This document shows, piece after piece, positions 1 to 7,970 of a DNA stretch of 24,724 nucleotides (its first letter is position 1; every line of letters starts with the position of its first letter). This DNA comes from a virus, in the IMG/VR virus record IMGVR_UViG_3300027782_000346, positions 1-24,724 of that record; one strand, written 5' to 3'. The notes beneath the pieces were generated by a model, which did no database searches, had not been told where the DNA came from, and saw only the letters and a list, made by a program, of their open reading frames with translations. The position numbers and the translations under genes are program-made.

Positions 1-366
1 CACGCGCAGTGATTCCATGTCACTCTCTGAATGCCGTCGTGATGCTTTGGTTTCCATGCTGTTCTCCTCTAAAATACGACGTGCCCACGCACGCCCTTCG
101 TCGCCACCCCAACCATTCCACGCTTGCCAACCTTTGCCCTGCTCATCCCACGTCGAGCCCTCCTTGTCAATCTCGTGACGGTCAAAATATGCAACCATGC
201 GTCGCACCGTCACAAGACTCACCGGTTCACGCTTCGCCAGTTGATTCGCACGCGCCAAGCCGACCGGTGTCATTCCACGTTGCGATTGGGGCTTTGTTGC
301 ACGCACATCGAGCGCTCGTTGTGCATTATCTGCGACGGCCTGCGGTGCGATGAATGTGTCGGCCAT
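1..366 (-). CDS. Head maturation protease/scaffold-type protein (XkdF-like N-terminus), 3' end outside window
   Basis: The gene starts at ATG 366, overlapping the previous stop as TGATG, and stays open for 122 codons to the left edge, so its C-terminal part is missing. Residues about 28-102 carry a pattern I recognise from phage prohead-protease and XkdF-type proteins: a 'GLARANQLAKREPVS' segment, then 'TVRRMVAYFDRHE', then 'KGWQAWNGWGGDEGRAWARRI'-like Trp/Gly-rich sequence. In those proteins this region precedes a serine-protease or scaffold domain acting inside the immature capsid. The catalytic part is not visible here. The position after terminase, portal and a minor head gene is where a protease/scaffold followed by the major capsid is expected. 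The function is inferred from the motif and gene order; the protease activity itself cannot be shown. Confidence 0.6.
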   Translation of the reverse strand, partial: MADTFIAPQAVADNAQRALDVRATKPQSQRGMTPVGLARANQLAKREPVSLVTVRRMVAYFDRHEIDKEGSTWDEQGKGWQAWNGWGGDEGRAWARRILEENSMETKASRRHSESDMESLRV

Positions 367-827
367 CAGAGCGCCTCCATTGCTTTGGATACGATGTAGT
401 CAAGGTCACCCGAGGCGCTTACTTGGTCGGCTGCGTTGACCGCCGTGTTCCAACGGCCTTGGTGTATGTCCGCTTGTTGGTCACCGACAACATACGGAGC
501 GTACGACGCGGCCGAAGTCAGCAGCGCTTCATCACCGTTCAGCGTGATGCTATACGACCGGTTAAGCGTCTCGGAACCGCGAAGACTTGACCCCGTGCCA
601 CGCTTGTACGGTACCGTGATTTCACCACGGCTATACGCGGCCATCACGAAGCGTCGTTGTTTGACGCTCACGAACTTCATGGCGCCGCGTGCTGGTGGAG
701 GTGGCTTGTCTTCGTTGAGTCGCGCTTGTACCTGCGTTGCGTACGCCAATGTGACGGTGCGTATCATCTCGCCAATCTGCGCCTCGCCAATGCGCCCCGC
801 TATCTCTACAGTGATTTTACTCGCCAT
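366..827 (-). CDS. Putative minor head / neck protein
   Basis: This encodes 153 residues. I chose ATG 827 because it overlaps the portal stop codon as TGATG; a longer reading from 905 would lie inside the portal gene. The C-terminal half has the pattern 'ASYAPYVVGDQQADIHQGRW', which I associate with small phage structural proteins of the minor head/neck group found near portal genes. The N-terminus looks amphipathic and there is no signal peptide or membrane segment. It is coupled to both neighbours by 1-base overlaps, so it is probably made in fixed proportion to the portal. It could act in head completion or as an HK97 gp10-like connector. I cannot decide between these from sequence alone. 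Confidence 0.5.
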   Translation of the reverse strand: MASKITVEIAGRIGEAQIGEMIRTVTLAYATQVQARLNEDKPPPPARGAMKFVSVKQRRFVMAAYSRGEITVPYKRGTGSSLRGSETLNRSYSITLNGDEALLTSAASYAPYVVGDQQADIHQGRWNTAVNAADQVSASGDLDYIVSKAMEAL

Positions 828-2869
828 CAGCGCACCAACCGCAGAGACGTATCGCATCGACAATTGACGTGAGCCGGTGGCCCGTCGGCTATTTCGCTGG
901 GCCATTCGTCTTCAGTAAGTCCGTTTAACTTGACGTTGTAGACTTGGCCCGTGCAAATAGGACACACTAACTCGTCCGCGTCGGTGTTCCATACTCTTTG
1001 CATCTGAATACCACGCTGACCGAGGTAGTCTTTGTAGTTCGTCGTTGCCTGCGATGCGGCCCGCGTCGTTTCGGTGATGGCGATCATCTTTGCACGCATC
1101 GGGTCGCTTAGTGGCAACACCGCAGCCTGCAAGTCTTGTATCGTCATCCCCGGTGTCGTGCGGAACGTCTCGATGATTGGCTTGATTCGGTCGGCCGTCG
1201 TCTGGTCAATCTTATCCGTGGTCTTCGGCACGTAGTCGCCAAGCCAATCCTGAATATATCGCTGCTGACTGTCGGTCTCGACTGGGATACTAAATTGCGT
1301 ACCGAGTCTGTCCAATCGCTTGCCCATAGTCGTGCCGAGTTCCGTATCGAGGACGGGCTTGATGACTTCGCGCAGAGACGTTTCTGGCGTGTCGCTGTTG
1401 TAGATATCCTTTGCCCACTGTTCACCCTTTGCGCGCATCTCTTTGATAATGCGGTTATAGATGCGCAGTTCATCCGGTGTCATGTCGTCAACCGGTGCTT
1501 TGATGGCCGTAATAATCTCTGAAAGATCTTTCACGGTCATTCCCTTGTAGCATCTTCCCATGACTGCGATGACCTCTTCAGCGGATATCAGCGCAGAATC
1601 AAACGAGGTTCTTGGGTCTCGTCCGCTCTTAATCCTACGCTCGACTTTTTTTGAGAGTAGCGCCCACTCTGCGGTCTTTGCTTCTGCGTCTGCTGGTATC
1701 TCGACTACTTCCGAAGTAGTCAGCGCCGGCTCTTCGCTCTGCGTTGGTTCGCTTGGTGCGTCCGGTGTTGGTGCCGGTGCTTCGTCTGATGGCCAGTACT
1801 CGTCAAGGTTGTCGATGCCGAGTAGCATCGCCGCCGACCGCGCAGGGATTCCACCTTGCACGTACTGAAGGAATGAACCGGCCCGCGCTGCCTCGTCCGC
1901 TTGGAATACGTCCATCATTTCAGGATTGAACTTGAATTCGTACTTCAGCGGGTTGAGTAGTTGACTATTGATAACCGCTTCGTACATGTTGAGTCGTGGC
2001 ACGATGGTTTCACGCCAAAAGCTTTGCCGGTCGGAGTCCGCTGTTGCAAAGTTTGCCGCCGATGCTTCGAGCATGGTACGCGGTACGCCAAGCGTCGCCG
2101 CTACGGCCGTGATAGTACGCTCGGATAACTCCGGCATTTGCATCGTATCAATATTCGGGGTTAACTGCGTAACCTTCAGATCAGGACTACGCAAAAACAG
2201 GTATTTAAACGCGTTGAGAATACCACCGCCGGCTTTAGCGTTTATGTCCGCACTAAAGCGCTCGACCTCTGCGGTATCGGTGTATTCCGGAAGGTTCATC
2301 ACCGTGACCGGCTGCGCGCCACCTTGGAAGAACGCCGTGGCGAATGCGGTCAGGTAATGCGATAACTGCGCATTCTGCAAAGCGACCGCCGCCGGTGCTA
2401 AGCCCGGGCCAACGTCCTCGATGAACGACGGCTCGCGGAAGTATACTATTTCATCCATCGTCCACGGGCCGTAGAGCCGACCGTTCAACGTCTGCGACCA
2501 CGTCATCCCGCGGTATGGTTCGTAGATGTCCGCTTTGCTTTGGTCAAAGAACCACGTCGTGTTTGCTGCGTTTAAAGATATGAAGCCGGTCAGCGTGCGC
2601 CCTTTGACGACACGGAGCCAATACGCTGCGCCGAAGATGAGTAGATTACGCTCGGTGTCTTTGATAAGCTGGGGTAAGTTCATTTGCCAAGGCCACTCCA
2701 CCGGCTCTCCATTGCGCGTTAGTTGGAACGGCACCGATGATAGCGCATCGGCTCGAAGATTGACCGCACGATACAACATCGGCACCATGCGGTACGCATC
2801 CGACGCCGAATACAACTTCCCGCTTCGGTTCATCGTGTCGAGCCACCCGTTTGGATACTGAATAGGCAT
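827..2869 (-). CDS. Portal protein fused to C-terminal MuF (minor head) domain
   Basis: This encodes 680 residues from ATG 2869, which overlaps the terminase stop as TAATG and has GGAG nine bases upstream. A start at 2884 would lack a good site. Residues about 1-370 look like a phage portal subunit, the dodecameric ring through which DNA enters the head. A Pro/Glu-rich linker follows ('APAPTPDAPSEPTQSEEP'). The last ~140 residues resemble the Mu protein F family, with the hallmark 'RVWNTDADELVCPICTG' and then 'GPPAHVNCRCD', giving the Cys-x2-Cys and His-x-Asn-Cys-x-Cys ligand set. In many phages portal and MuF are separate adjacent genes; here they share one reading frame with no stop or start between them. 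The portal assignment rests on position and general pattern; the MuF assignment rests on a clear motif. Confidence 0.85.
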   Translation of the reverse strand: MPIQYPNGWLDTMNRSGKLYSASDAYRMVPMLYRAVNLRADALSSVPFQLTRNGEPVEWPWQMNLPQLIKDTERNLLIFGAAYWLRVVKGRTLTGFISLNAANTTWFFDQSKADIYEPYRGMTWSQTLNGRLYGPWTMDEIVYFREPSFIEDVGPGLAPAAVALQNAQLSHYLTAFATAFFQGGAQPVTVMNLPEYTDTAEVERFSADINAKAGGGILNAFKYLFLRSPDLKVTQLTPNIDTMQMPELSERTITAVAATLGVPRTMLEASAANFATADSDRQSFWRETIVPRLNMYEAVINSQLLNPLKYEFKFNPEMMDVFQADEAARAGSFLQYVQGGIPARSAAMLLGIDNLDEYWPSDEAPAPTPDAPSEPTQSEEPALTTSEVVEIPADAEAKTAEWALLSKKVERRIKSGRDPRTSFDSALISAEEVIAVMGRCYKGMTVKDLSEIITAIKAPVDDMTPDELRIYNRIIKEMRAKGEQWAKDIYNSDTPETSLREVIKPVLDTELGTTMGKRLDRLGTQFSIPVETDSQQRYIQDWLGDYVPKTTDKIDQTTADRIKPIIETFRTTPGMTIQDLQAAVLPLSDPMRAKMIAITETTRAASQATTNYKDYLGQRGIQMQRVWNTDADELVCPICTGQVYNVKLNGLTEDEWPSEIADGPPAHVNCRCDTSLRLVR

Positions 2870-4077
2870 TAAGCAAAACTCCATTCTATCTTTGGCGTGC
2901 TTAGCATACCGACCGCGCCGCTCACTGCGTCAACATAGTCGTCATGCGGTGCGCTTGGAAATGCGACGACTTCATCTATAAAATCACGAGCCCACGCACC
3001 GGCAACGATGCGCACTGCGCCCGCTTCCGCTCGTCCGGCCCATGGCATCGCCCGTTGTACTTTGTCGCCCTTCACATCGATTCCGCGGAACGGTATCGTC
3101 GCCAACTCCGGAACTCTGCGCAGTTCTTGAACCGCCGCCAAGCCGTTCATGGCTTTTTCAATGCCGTGCGTCGTGTTCTCTTCGCTGCGCATCGTCGATA
3201 TTATCACGCGTCGCACGTCTGGCCATTCTGCGCGCATGTGAATGCCGTCGGCTATGTAGAGTACCCCTTCGTGCAAACAACACCGCACGGAGGCAGTATA
3301 GTCCGCTGATTGCTTTGTACTCGTTGCCAAGTCCCAATAGCGAAACCACTTGGCGCCGTGTGGTCGAATGTCGCCGACCCGTAGCCACTCACGACGAAAC
3401 AAAGCGCCGATTGGGTCGGTGAATTCGCCGTCCACTTCTTGGCGATACATCTCAGACGTCATTGACTGTTTCAACGTCGACACGAAGGTGTCATCGAGAA
3501 AGGTGTTGTCGGTCGTTTTACTTCGGATTGTGGCGTAGTCGCGATGGTCGCCAGTAAACAACTCATAGACCCAATCTTTCCCGCGTGGCGTCGTCGACAT
3601 CCAAGCTCGACCCGGTGCTTCGCGCAACGTCGCAATACTCAGTGGCCATATGTCTGCGTCCATCATAGCCACCTCGTCAAGCCAAAGCCACCCCGCATTT
3701 GCACCACGCAGTCGGTCAGGGTTATCAGCACTGCGAAATATGATGCGTCGGTCGCCGATAAGCCGTAGTTCCATCTCTGACTTGTTCCACGCGGTGACGA
3801 TGCCGGCCTTTGCGGTCAACTTGAGAATGGTCTCCATTGCGCCAAGCCGAAGCATGGGATACGTTGGAGCCACGACCAGTCCCGTGGTACCCTTCGGTTG
3901 GCGCAGTGCTTCCACCGCGCCGGCTCGGGTCTTACCAGAGCCACGACCGCCAACGAATAGCCGGAACCGTGCGTTACTCGCCCAAAACGCGCGCTGGGGT
4001 GACGTTTGCGAGCTGTGGCGTATCGTCGGTGCTAAGGTCGATGGTGTAGTCGGTTGGAGCGTTGGTGTTAACGACAT
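2869..4077 (-). CDS. terL: Terminase large subunit (ATPase and nuclease)
   Basis: This is a 402-residue packaging motor. The ATPase half shows Walker A 'GGRGSGKT' at residues 43-50, Walker B 'WLWLDE' ending in D134/E135, and a coupling motif 'STTPRG' near residue 162. The C-terminal half has the RNase H-like nuclease pattern, with 'RYWDLATSTKQSADYTA' and a terminal 'HDDYVDAVSGA'. It cuts concatemeric DNA and drives it through the portal encoded next door. The ATG at 4077 is the only start before Walker A, so the first 34 codons overlap the end of the small terminase gene, which is a long overlap for this genome. The length is at the short end for the family. Identification is secure; the cutting mode (cos or headful) cannot be read from the protein. 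Confidence 0.93.
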   Translation of the reverse strand: MSLTPTLQPTTPSTLAPTIRHSSQTSPQRAFWASNARFRLFVGGRGSGKTRAGAVEALRQPKGTTGLVVAPTYPMLRLGAMETILKLTAKAGIVTAWNKSEMELRLIGDRRIIFRSADNPDRLRGANAGWLWLDEVAMMDADIWPLSIATLREAPGRAWMSTTPRGKDWVYELFTGDHRDYATIRSKTTDNTFLDDTFVSTLKQSMTSEMYRQEVDGEFTDPIGALFRREWLRVGDIRPHGAKWFRYWDLATSTKQSADYTASVRCCLHEGVLYIADGIHMRAEWPDVRRVIISTMRSEENTTHGIEKAMNGLAAVQELRRVPELATIPFRGIDVKGDKVQRAMPWAGRAEAGAVRIVAGAWARDFIDEVVAFPSAPHDDYVDAVSGAVGMLSTPKIEWSFA

Positions 4078-4390
4078 GATGATTGTCTCGGTACTTCCAA
4101 GGACGAAGCCCCTTCAATAGGAATATCAGAAGAACATCGCTACCGGCTTTCGCGCGATCTCGCGCAATGCTCTCGAGTTCGTCCGCGCCGTCTTCCTGTG
4201 CGTCGTCGATGGCCTGTCGAAACTCATCATCGACGTCGCGCAGCTTGTACACTGCGCGTCTCGATACGCCTGCGATGGTCAGCGCTTGGCTAATGTTGCC
4301 GGTCTTTGAATACGCACGTAAGAACGGAACGCACCAAAGCGGACGACCGGGTAGATTGTATTCGCCTTCTTTGCGCTTGGCGATGGTCAC
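3974..4390 (-). CDS. terS: Terminase small subunit
   Basis: This encodes 138 residues from GTG 4390. A CGGAG site lies eight bases upstream and the GTGA overlaps the stop of the preceding holin-like gene, so I prefer this to the longer reading from 4483. Residues about 17-40 form a helix-turn-helix ('NISQALTIAGVSRRAVYKLR'), followed by an acidic helix and 'SDVLLIFLLKGLRPWKYRD', both typical of HTH-type small terminases. It should recognise phage DNA and hand it to the large subunit. The C-terminal ~34 codons overlap the large terminase start in another frame. Gene order (lysis, TerS, TerL, portal) supports the call. Confidence 0.85.
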   Translation of the reverse strand: MTIAKRKEGEYNLPGRPLWCVPFLRAYSKTGNISQALTIAGVSRRAVYKLRDVDDEFRQAIDDAQEDGADELESIARDRAKAGSDVLLIFLLKGLRPWKYRDNHHVVNTNAPTDYTIDLSTDDTPQLANVTPARVLGE

Positions 4391-4563
4391 CCGATTTTCT
4401 CCGAAGAGATGAACCGAAGCGCTACGTTGAGAATAGCCAACGCATACGCCAGCTGCGGAACCAAGTCTTTCATCTCGGGCCACTGTGTGACCGTGCCGAT
4501 TATCATCGTTGCCAAAGTCAACACGTTAATCCATACGGTCTTCGATTGATACCATGGTTTCAT
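4387..4563 (-). CDS. Small holin-like membrane protein
   Basis: This encodes 58 residues. It begins at ATG 4563 with AGGAG seven bases upstream and ends at a TGA overlapping the GTG of the small terminase. The sequence begins 'MKPWYQSKTVWINVL', has a hydrophobic segment at about 11-27 and a second at about 37-52, and ends with a short polar tail. The opening resembles small phage membrane proteins that begin with a KSKT-W-N pattern and sit next to lysis or packaging genes. Placement directly after an amidase and an XhlA-like protein suggests it forms or regulates the membrane lesion that releases the endolysin. The role is inferred from topology and neighbours. Confidence 0.65.
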   Translation of the reverse strand: MKPWYQSKTVWINVLTLATMIIGTVTQWPEMKDLVPQLAYALAILNVALRFISSEKIG

Positions 4564-4564
4564 A

Positions 4565-4777
4565 CTAGGCTCCTAGTTCTTGACGAATCCAAATCAGAAA
4601 CACTGCCCACACGCAGGCAATAATCAGCGCACCGACGTACGCTTGCTTTTCAAGTGTCGCGATGCGCTTTTCGAATTCTTTGAAGTTCGCGTCGCCGTTT
4701 TCGAGACGTGCCAACACCGCGTCGAGCTTCGTCTCTACCCGGGCCAACTTTGTCTCTAATGATTCTGTCATTGTCAT
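4565..4777 (-). CDS. XhlA-like holin accessory protein
   Basis: This encodes 70 residues, starting at ATG 4777 (ATGA overlap with the amidase stop) or possibly ATG 4771, which has AGGG six bases upstream. Residues about 5-45 form a heptad-rich coiled coil ('LETKLARVETKLDAVLARLE', then 'FEKRIATLEK'). Residues 47-64 form one transmembrane helix ('AYVGALIIACVWAVFLIWI'). A coiled coil followed by a single C-terminal membrane anchor is the XhlA/haemolysin pattern seen in phage lysis cassettes, where the protein works with the holin and amidase. It lies between the amidase and the 58-residue holin-like protein, which agrees with this. Family membership is judged by architecture only. Confidence 0.65.
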   Translation of the reverse strand: MTMTESLETKLARVETKLDAVLARLENGDANFKEFEKRIATLEKQAYVGALIIACVWAVFLIWIRQELGA

Positions 4778-5319
4778 CCCTGATACGCTCGAAATTCTGT
4801 GCGGATGGTGTCCATGTTGATCGCGGTGCCCGGACACGTCTTCTTTGCCGCTGGGTATTCGCGGTGACCCTTTAGTGTGTCTTTTGATACCGTGATGCTG
4901 CGCCACTTCATGAGTTCCAACGTCGTGGCTCTGACCATCGTGTGCAGGTCATCGGGCCAAGCGTGCACGTCGTAGTCGCCAACGACCTCGATGCCATACA
5001 TCGTGTTATTCCCGCGGATGTCTGAGCAATGAACGCCGGGAAGGTTGAGCGGGCACATTTGCCAAATACCGTCGTTCTCTGACTTTGGCGAACCAACCGC
5101 GATAAACAGATGAGGACCCCCGCGCCATCCCATCGCTTCGTACCGTGAAGACATTGCATCCATGGTACGCTTGCCGTTCCATTGGCTCGGTGTTGGTCGC
5201 CATGTGTGATGCAAGACTACTCCCTTTGCCCACGGTGCGACGCTTGGCGCATACTTGGCCAGATGCGCACGGAACTCGTCGACCGTGCGCCACTGAAGCA
5301 ATGCGTATGCGTATGTCAT
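4774..5319 (-). CDS. Endolysin, N-acetylmuramoyl-L-alanine amidase
   Basis: This encodes 181 residues from ATG 5319, which overlaps the previous stop as ATGA. It shows the amidase_2/PGRP pattern: 'VLHHTW' (H37, H38) near the N-terminus, 'YGIEVVGDYD' (109-117) in the core, and 'GHREYPAAKKTCPG' with H152 and C162. H37, H152 and C162 are the likely zinc ligands. The enzyme would cleave the amide bond between N-acetylmuramate and L-alanine in host peptidoglycan at the end of infection. There is no signal peptide and no separate cell-wall-binding domain, so export should depend on the holin-type proteins encoded immediately downstream. The short single-domain length is normal for this class. Confidence 0.88.
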   Translation of the reverse strand: MTYAYALLQWRTVDEFRAHLAKYAPSVAPWAKGVVLHHTWRPTPSQWNGKRTMDAMSSRYEAMGWRGGPHLFIAVGSPKSENDGIWQMCPLNLPGVHCSDIRGNNTMYGIEVVGDYDVHAWPDDLHTMVRATTLELMKWRSITVSKDTLKGHREYPAAKKTCPGTAINMDTIRTEFRAYQG

Positions 5320-5645
5320 GACCGCGTGCCCGCCCATCGTGAAATCTTGTTCATGAACGCAGATTTGTTCATGCGGTTGACGATGAAATACAACTCATTA
5401 CCGATAACCGTGATGTTGCCGTGTGCGTCTTCGTAGCTTTGAATGAGCGACCACTGCGCTTCGAGGTTGCGACGATACCACAGATGGATGGCGAACTTCT
5501 TCGAGATGATGCCGTAGGCAGACATCGACGTGGCGAACCATTGCCCCGCTTTGTCGACCTGTACGAAGGTCTGCGTGGCCGTGTAGGTGCCGCCGGGTAG
5601 ATTCAGTTCGACCGGATTGGGAATCGGTGGTTGTGCGTTGGTCAT
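5316..5645 (-). CDS. Hypothetical protein between methyltransferase and endolysin
   Basis: I do not recognise this 109-residue protein. It starts at ATG 5645 with a strong GAGGAGG site seven bases upstream, inside the end of the methyltransferase gene, and ends overlapping the endolysin start by ATGA. The sequence begins 'MTNAQPPIPNPVELNLPGG' and is rich in beta-prone and aromatic residues ('GTYTATQTFVQV', 'FAIHLWYRRNLEAQWSLIQ'). No signal peptide or membrane helix is evident. Co-transcription with the lysis genes could mean a late function, but nothing in the sequence shows one. Confidence 0.6.
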   Translation of the reverse strand: MTNAQPPIPNPVELNLPGGTYTATQTFVQVDKAGQWFATSMSAYGIISKKFAIHLWYRRNLEAQWSLIQSYEDAHGNITVIGNELYFIVNRMNKSAFMNKISRWAGTRS

Positions 5646-6727
5646 GCTTCGTCCTCCTCTGCGTTCATTATCGCATTGCCGTCAAGTTGACACGACCACC
5701 ACGCCAGACGCCGCCGTGCGATGTCGACGTATTCCGGAGTAATGTCAATGCCGATAAACTGTATCCCCTCAACCATCGCCGCGCACCCCGTCGAACCCGA
5801 GCCCATGAACGGGTCGAGCACGACGGCCCCACGCGGTGCGACGAGGCGTATCATGTAGCGCATCAAGGCAACAGGCTTGACGGTCGGGTGATGGTTTGCG
5901 CGTTGTGATGTCGATGTTGCGCCGCCCATATGGTTTTTTGGATTATTCATATCACGACCGACGTGATTATGTTTGTATGCTGGTTGCAATTCCACCCCGT
6001 CGAGCCCCGCTTCGCGCTCCGAACGCGACGCCTTCGCCGTGTAGAAAAATCGAGACGCGCCGCCGGAGTCGCCATAGTTATCCGGTGCGTTTGCTTCTAT
6101 TGACGTAAACTCTGCGTTTGTGTGCATCCACCCCTGGCGAGTCCGTGCTAACTTTTTAGGCTGGCCGCTACCCTTTGTTACCCCGCTCTGCGCATCCAGC
6201 GCCGCCGCTGCCTCCTCGTCGAGGATGACGTTGGCGGGCCAGCGACCGGACGTTTGATGCCAATCTGTTCCCACCCTACATCCATCGATGTTGAGCCCAC
6301 CGGTCCCCCATTGCGCCACGTTGTCGGCCACCGTGCCCCGTAGCGGCTTGCGCGCCAATATCGCCGGCTCGTACGCAGGTTTGAGCGCAGTGCCCCAGCC
6401 TTGCCAATCCTCGTGCAAGTTGTGCGACTTCGGGAACCCGCTGCCATACAGCCACATCAGACAGTCGCGCACCTCAAAGCCGGCATCCTCGATAGCCACC
6501 GCCAAGCGATGATACGTTCGAGTACCACCAAACGCAATGAGGTGGCCGCCCGGTTTCAACACGCGCAACGCCTCAACCCAAAAGTCAACACCGGGTACGC
6601 CATGATCCCAGCCATTGCCCATGAACGACAGCCCGTACGGAGGGTCGCACACGATGGCGTCGACGGACTCCGCCGGGAGCGTCGCCATCACGTCGCGACA
6701 GTCGCCGGTATGCAGTGTGTAGGTCAT
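5642..6727 (-). CDS. DNA methyltransferase (N4-cytosine/N6-adenine, beta-class order)
   Basis: This encodes 361 residues. The catalytic motif DPPYG is at 28-32, just after the start, while the S-adenosylmethionine-binding motif 'DPFMGSGSTGCAAM' is near residue 313. Catalytic-before-AdoMet order is the beta-class arrangement. A variable middle (about 110-290), probably the target recognition region, separates them, and 'HHPTVKPVALMRYMIRL' before motif I is typical of these enzymes. No restriction endonuclease gene lies nearby, so it looks like an orphan phage methylase that could protect phage DNA from host restriction or mark it for packaging. Start and stop overlap the neighbours by ATGA. 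Specificity and the methylated base cannot be read from the sequence. Confidence 0.88.
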   Translation of the reverse strand: MTYTLHTGDCRDVMATLPAESVDAIVCDPPYGLSFMGNGWDHGVPGVDFWVEALRVLKPGGHLIAFGGTRTYHRLAVAIEDAGFEVRDCLMWLYGSGFPKSHNLHEDWQGWGTALKPAYEPAILARKPLRGTVADNVAQWGTGGLNIDGCRVGTDWHQTSGRWPANVILDEEAAAALDAQSGVTKGSGQPKKLARTRQGWMHTNAEFTSIEANAPDNYGDSGGASRFFYTAKASRSEREAGLDGVELQPAYKHNHVGRDMNNPKNHMGGATSTSQRANHHPTVKPVALMRYMIRLVAPRGAVVLDPFMGSGSTGCAAMVEGIQFIGIDITPEYVDIARRRLAWWSCQLDGNAIMNAEEDEA

Positions 6728-7269
6728 TGTGTCACCCGTGGCAACGTTACCCCGCTTTGGCCTTGGTACTTGCCCCGCTTGTCAGCGTAGGTCACCGCCG
6801 GTCGGTCGCCACGAAAAAACATCACCTGCGCGATGCCCTGATTTGCGTGCACGGTGATGTGATGCGAGGTTGCGTTGTGTAACTCGATGGTTAACTCACC
6901 GCGCCAACCCGGCTCCATCGGTGTGCAATTGACGATGAGCCCGCACCGCGCGTACGTTGACTTCCCGACGACGATACCAACGACGTCTTCGGGAATGGCG
7001 AAGGTTTCGACCGAGCGACAAAGTACGAATTGCCCCGGCCCGATCCGCGTGTAGTCTTGGGTTTCGCGATGCAATACTGACTGTTCAATCAGCAGCGGGT
7101 CGACGTGTGAGTACGGAGCGTACCGCACCCACTCGCCAGCGACGCGCATGTCGTATCCAAAGGATGTTACGCCGTAGCTAATGACGTTGGGCCGTGCGAC
7201 ACCTTCGGCAAACGGCGTAATCATTCCTTCGTGCGCCAAGAGCGATATTTCGCGGTCATTGAGTATCAT
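6724..7269 (-). CDS. dcd: dCTP deaminase / dUTPase family enzyme
   Basis: This encodes 181 residues from ATG 7269, chosen over 7284 because GGAAGG lies seven bases upstream. The core 'GKSTYARCGLIVN' followed by 'EPGWRGELTIELHN' is the signature of the trimeric dCTP deaminase/dUTPase family; its Ser, Arg and Glu correspond to the residues that bind nucleotide and deaminate cytosine. The C-terminal 'KYQGQSGVTLPR' resembles the flexible lid that closes over the substrate. The reaction dCTP to dUTP feeds thymidylate synthesis during phage replication. Mono- and bifunctional (dCTP to dUMP) members cannot be separated by eye. It is translationally coupled to the methyltransferase downstream. Confidence 0.87.
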   Translation of the reverse strand: MILNDREISLLAHEGMITPFAEGVARPNVISYGVTSFGYDMRVAGEWVRYAPYSHVDPLLIEQSVLHRETQDYTRIGPGQFVLCRSVETFAIPEDVVGIVVGKSTYARCGLIVNCTPMEPGWRGELTIELHNATSHHITVHANQGIAQVMFFRGDRPAVTYADKRGKYQGQSGVTLPRVTQ

Positions 7270-7420
7270 CGTTGTGCCTTCCACGCATGAACATCAACCT
7301 GTACGCATTGCGCACGTTTTCTTCTGCCCGTCGTTCGACCTCCGGGTCTAGCGGAGTCCATCCGTAATAAACCCAATAGTTATATTTCTGACTAAGACTC
7401 TGAAGTAATCTACGTATCAT
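7256..7420 (-). CDS. Small hypothetical protein, 54 residues
   Basis: This short frame starts at ATG 7420, overlapping the previous stop as ATGA, and ends at TGA 7256, so its last 14 bases overlap the dCTP deaminase gene. The protein begins 'MIRRLLQSLSQKYNYWVYYG' and continues with a charged helix ('DPEVERRAEENVRNAYRL'). Without it there would be an unexplained gap of about 150 bases in a tightly packed operon. I recognise no family. Support comes from the overlaps at both ends and the plausible composition; homologues would be needed to be sure. Confidence 0.55.
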   Translation of the reverse strand: MIRRLLQSLSQKYNYWVYYGWTPLDPEVERRAEENVRNAYRLMFMRGRHNDDTQ

Positions 7421-7593
7421 CGTCGTTTCTCTGCTTCTTCTTTTAGTAGCTGGCGCTGAAGCGCTTCGATCTTGACGGTAATTTCACTGCGCCATATACG
7501 CAGGTCGTCGCGGTTGGGATGTTGCTTCAGCTCTGCGTCAATCTCTAAACGCTTCCATCGCCAGAACTCCAAGATTTGCAACGTGCTACTCAT
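7417..7593 (-). CDS. Small charged helical protein, 58 residues
   Basis: The start is ATG 7593, overlapping the lysin stop by ATGA; the frame two codons longer would begin inside the previous gene. The protein is mostly predicted helix with alternating charge ('WRWKRLEIDAELKQHP', then 'EITVKIEALQRQLLKEEAEKRR') and probably forms a coiled coil. No membrane segment or catalytic motif is visible. It lies between a transglycosylase-like lysin and nucleotide/DNA-modification genes. I do not recognise a family, and no role can be assigned. Confidence 0.55.
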   Translation of the reverse strand: MSSTLQILEFWRWKRLEIDAELKQHPNRDDLRIWRSEITVKIEALQRQLLKEEAEKRR

Positions 7594-7958
7594 TGCCACA
7601 CCGCCCGTCCGTCGTCATCGATGCGCATCCATTGCGACCAGCACGGCTGCGATGCCTTCCAATGCTTCCATCCTTTGCCGTCGTTCCATAGTCTGCGGAA
7701 CGCTGCGTATTGCGTGACTGGCTCGTCGGTGTCTGCGTGGGTCCGACTTTCGAGCCACATGTAGGTGGAGTCGTTGAACTGAAACAATCCGCCGTCCTTC
7801 GTTGCGCTTCGTGCGTGCATTGTGAAGGTTCCGTAGTTGTGACCGTCGCCGCTCTCACACGCCACGATAGCCGCGGCTTCGCGTGTCACTGCGAACGGCT
7901 CCGTGTGACAGACGCCGGTGTTGCAAAGTAAATACCAAAAAAGAATTACGCTGTCCAT
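7590..7958 (-). CDS. Lytic transglycosylase-like (lysozyme-fold) protein
   Basis: This encodes 122 residues from ATG 7958, with AAAGG seven bases upstream. The first ~18 residues are hydrophobic ('MDSVILFWYLLCNTGVC') and may be a signal or anchor segment. The remainder resembles the transglycosylase/Rpf fold: an early catalytic Glu in 'IVACESGDGHNYGT' (E35), then 'GGLFQFNDSTYMWL', and a Trp-rich end 'GKGWKHWKASQPCW'. Such domains cleave the beta-1,4 glycan backbone of peptidoglycan. It is separate from the amidase gene (4774-5319), so this phage appears to encode two wall-active enzymes. A hydrophobic N-terminus would allow export without a holin, either for lysis or for wall opening. The fold is judged by motif pattern only. 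Confidence 0.7.
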   Translation of the reverse strand: MDSVILFWYLLCNTGVCHTEPFAVTREAAAIVACESGDGHNYGTFTMHARSATKDGGLFQFNDSTYMWLESRTHADTDEPVTQYAAFRRLWNDGKGWKHWKASQPCWSQWMRIDDDGRAVWQ

Positions 7959-7970
7959 AGTTTTGCCTTT

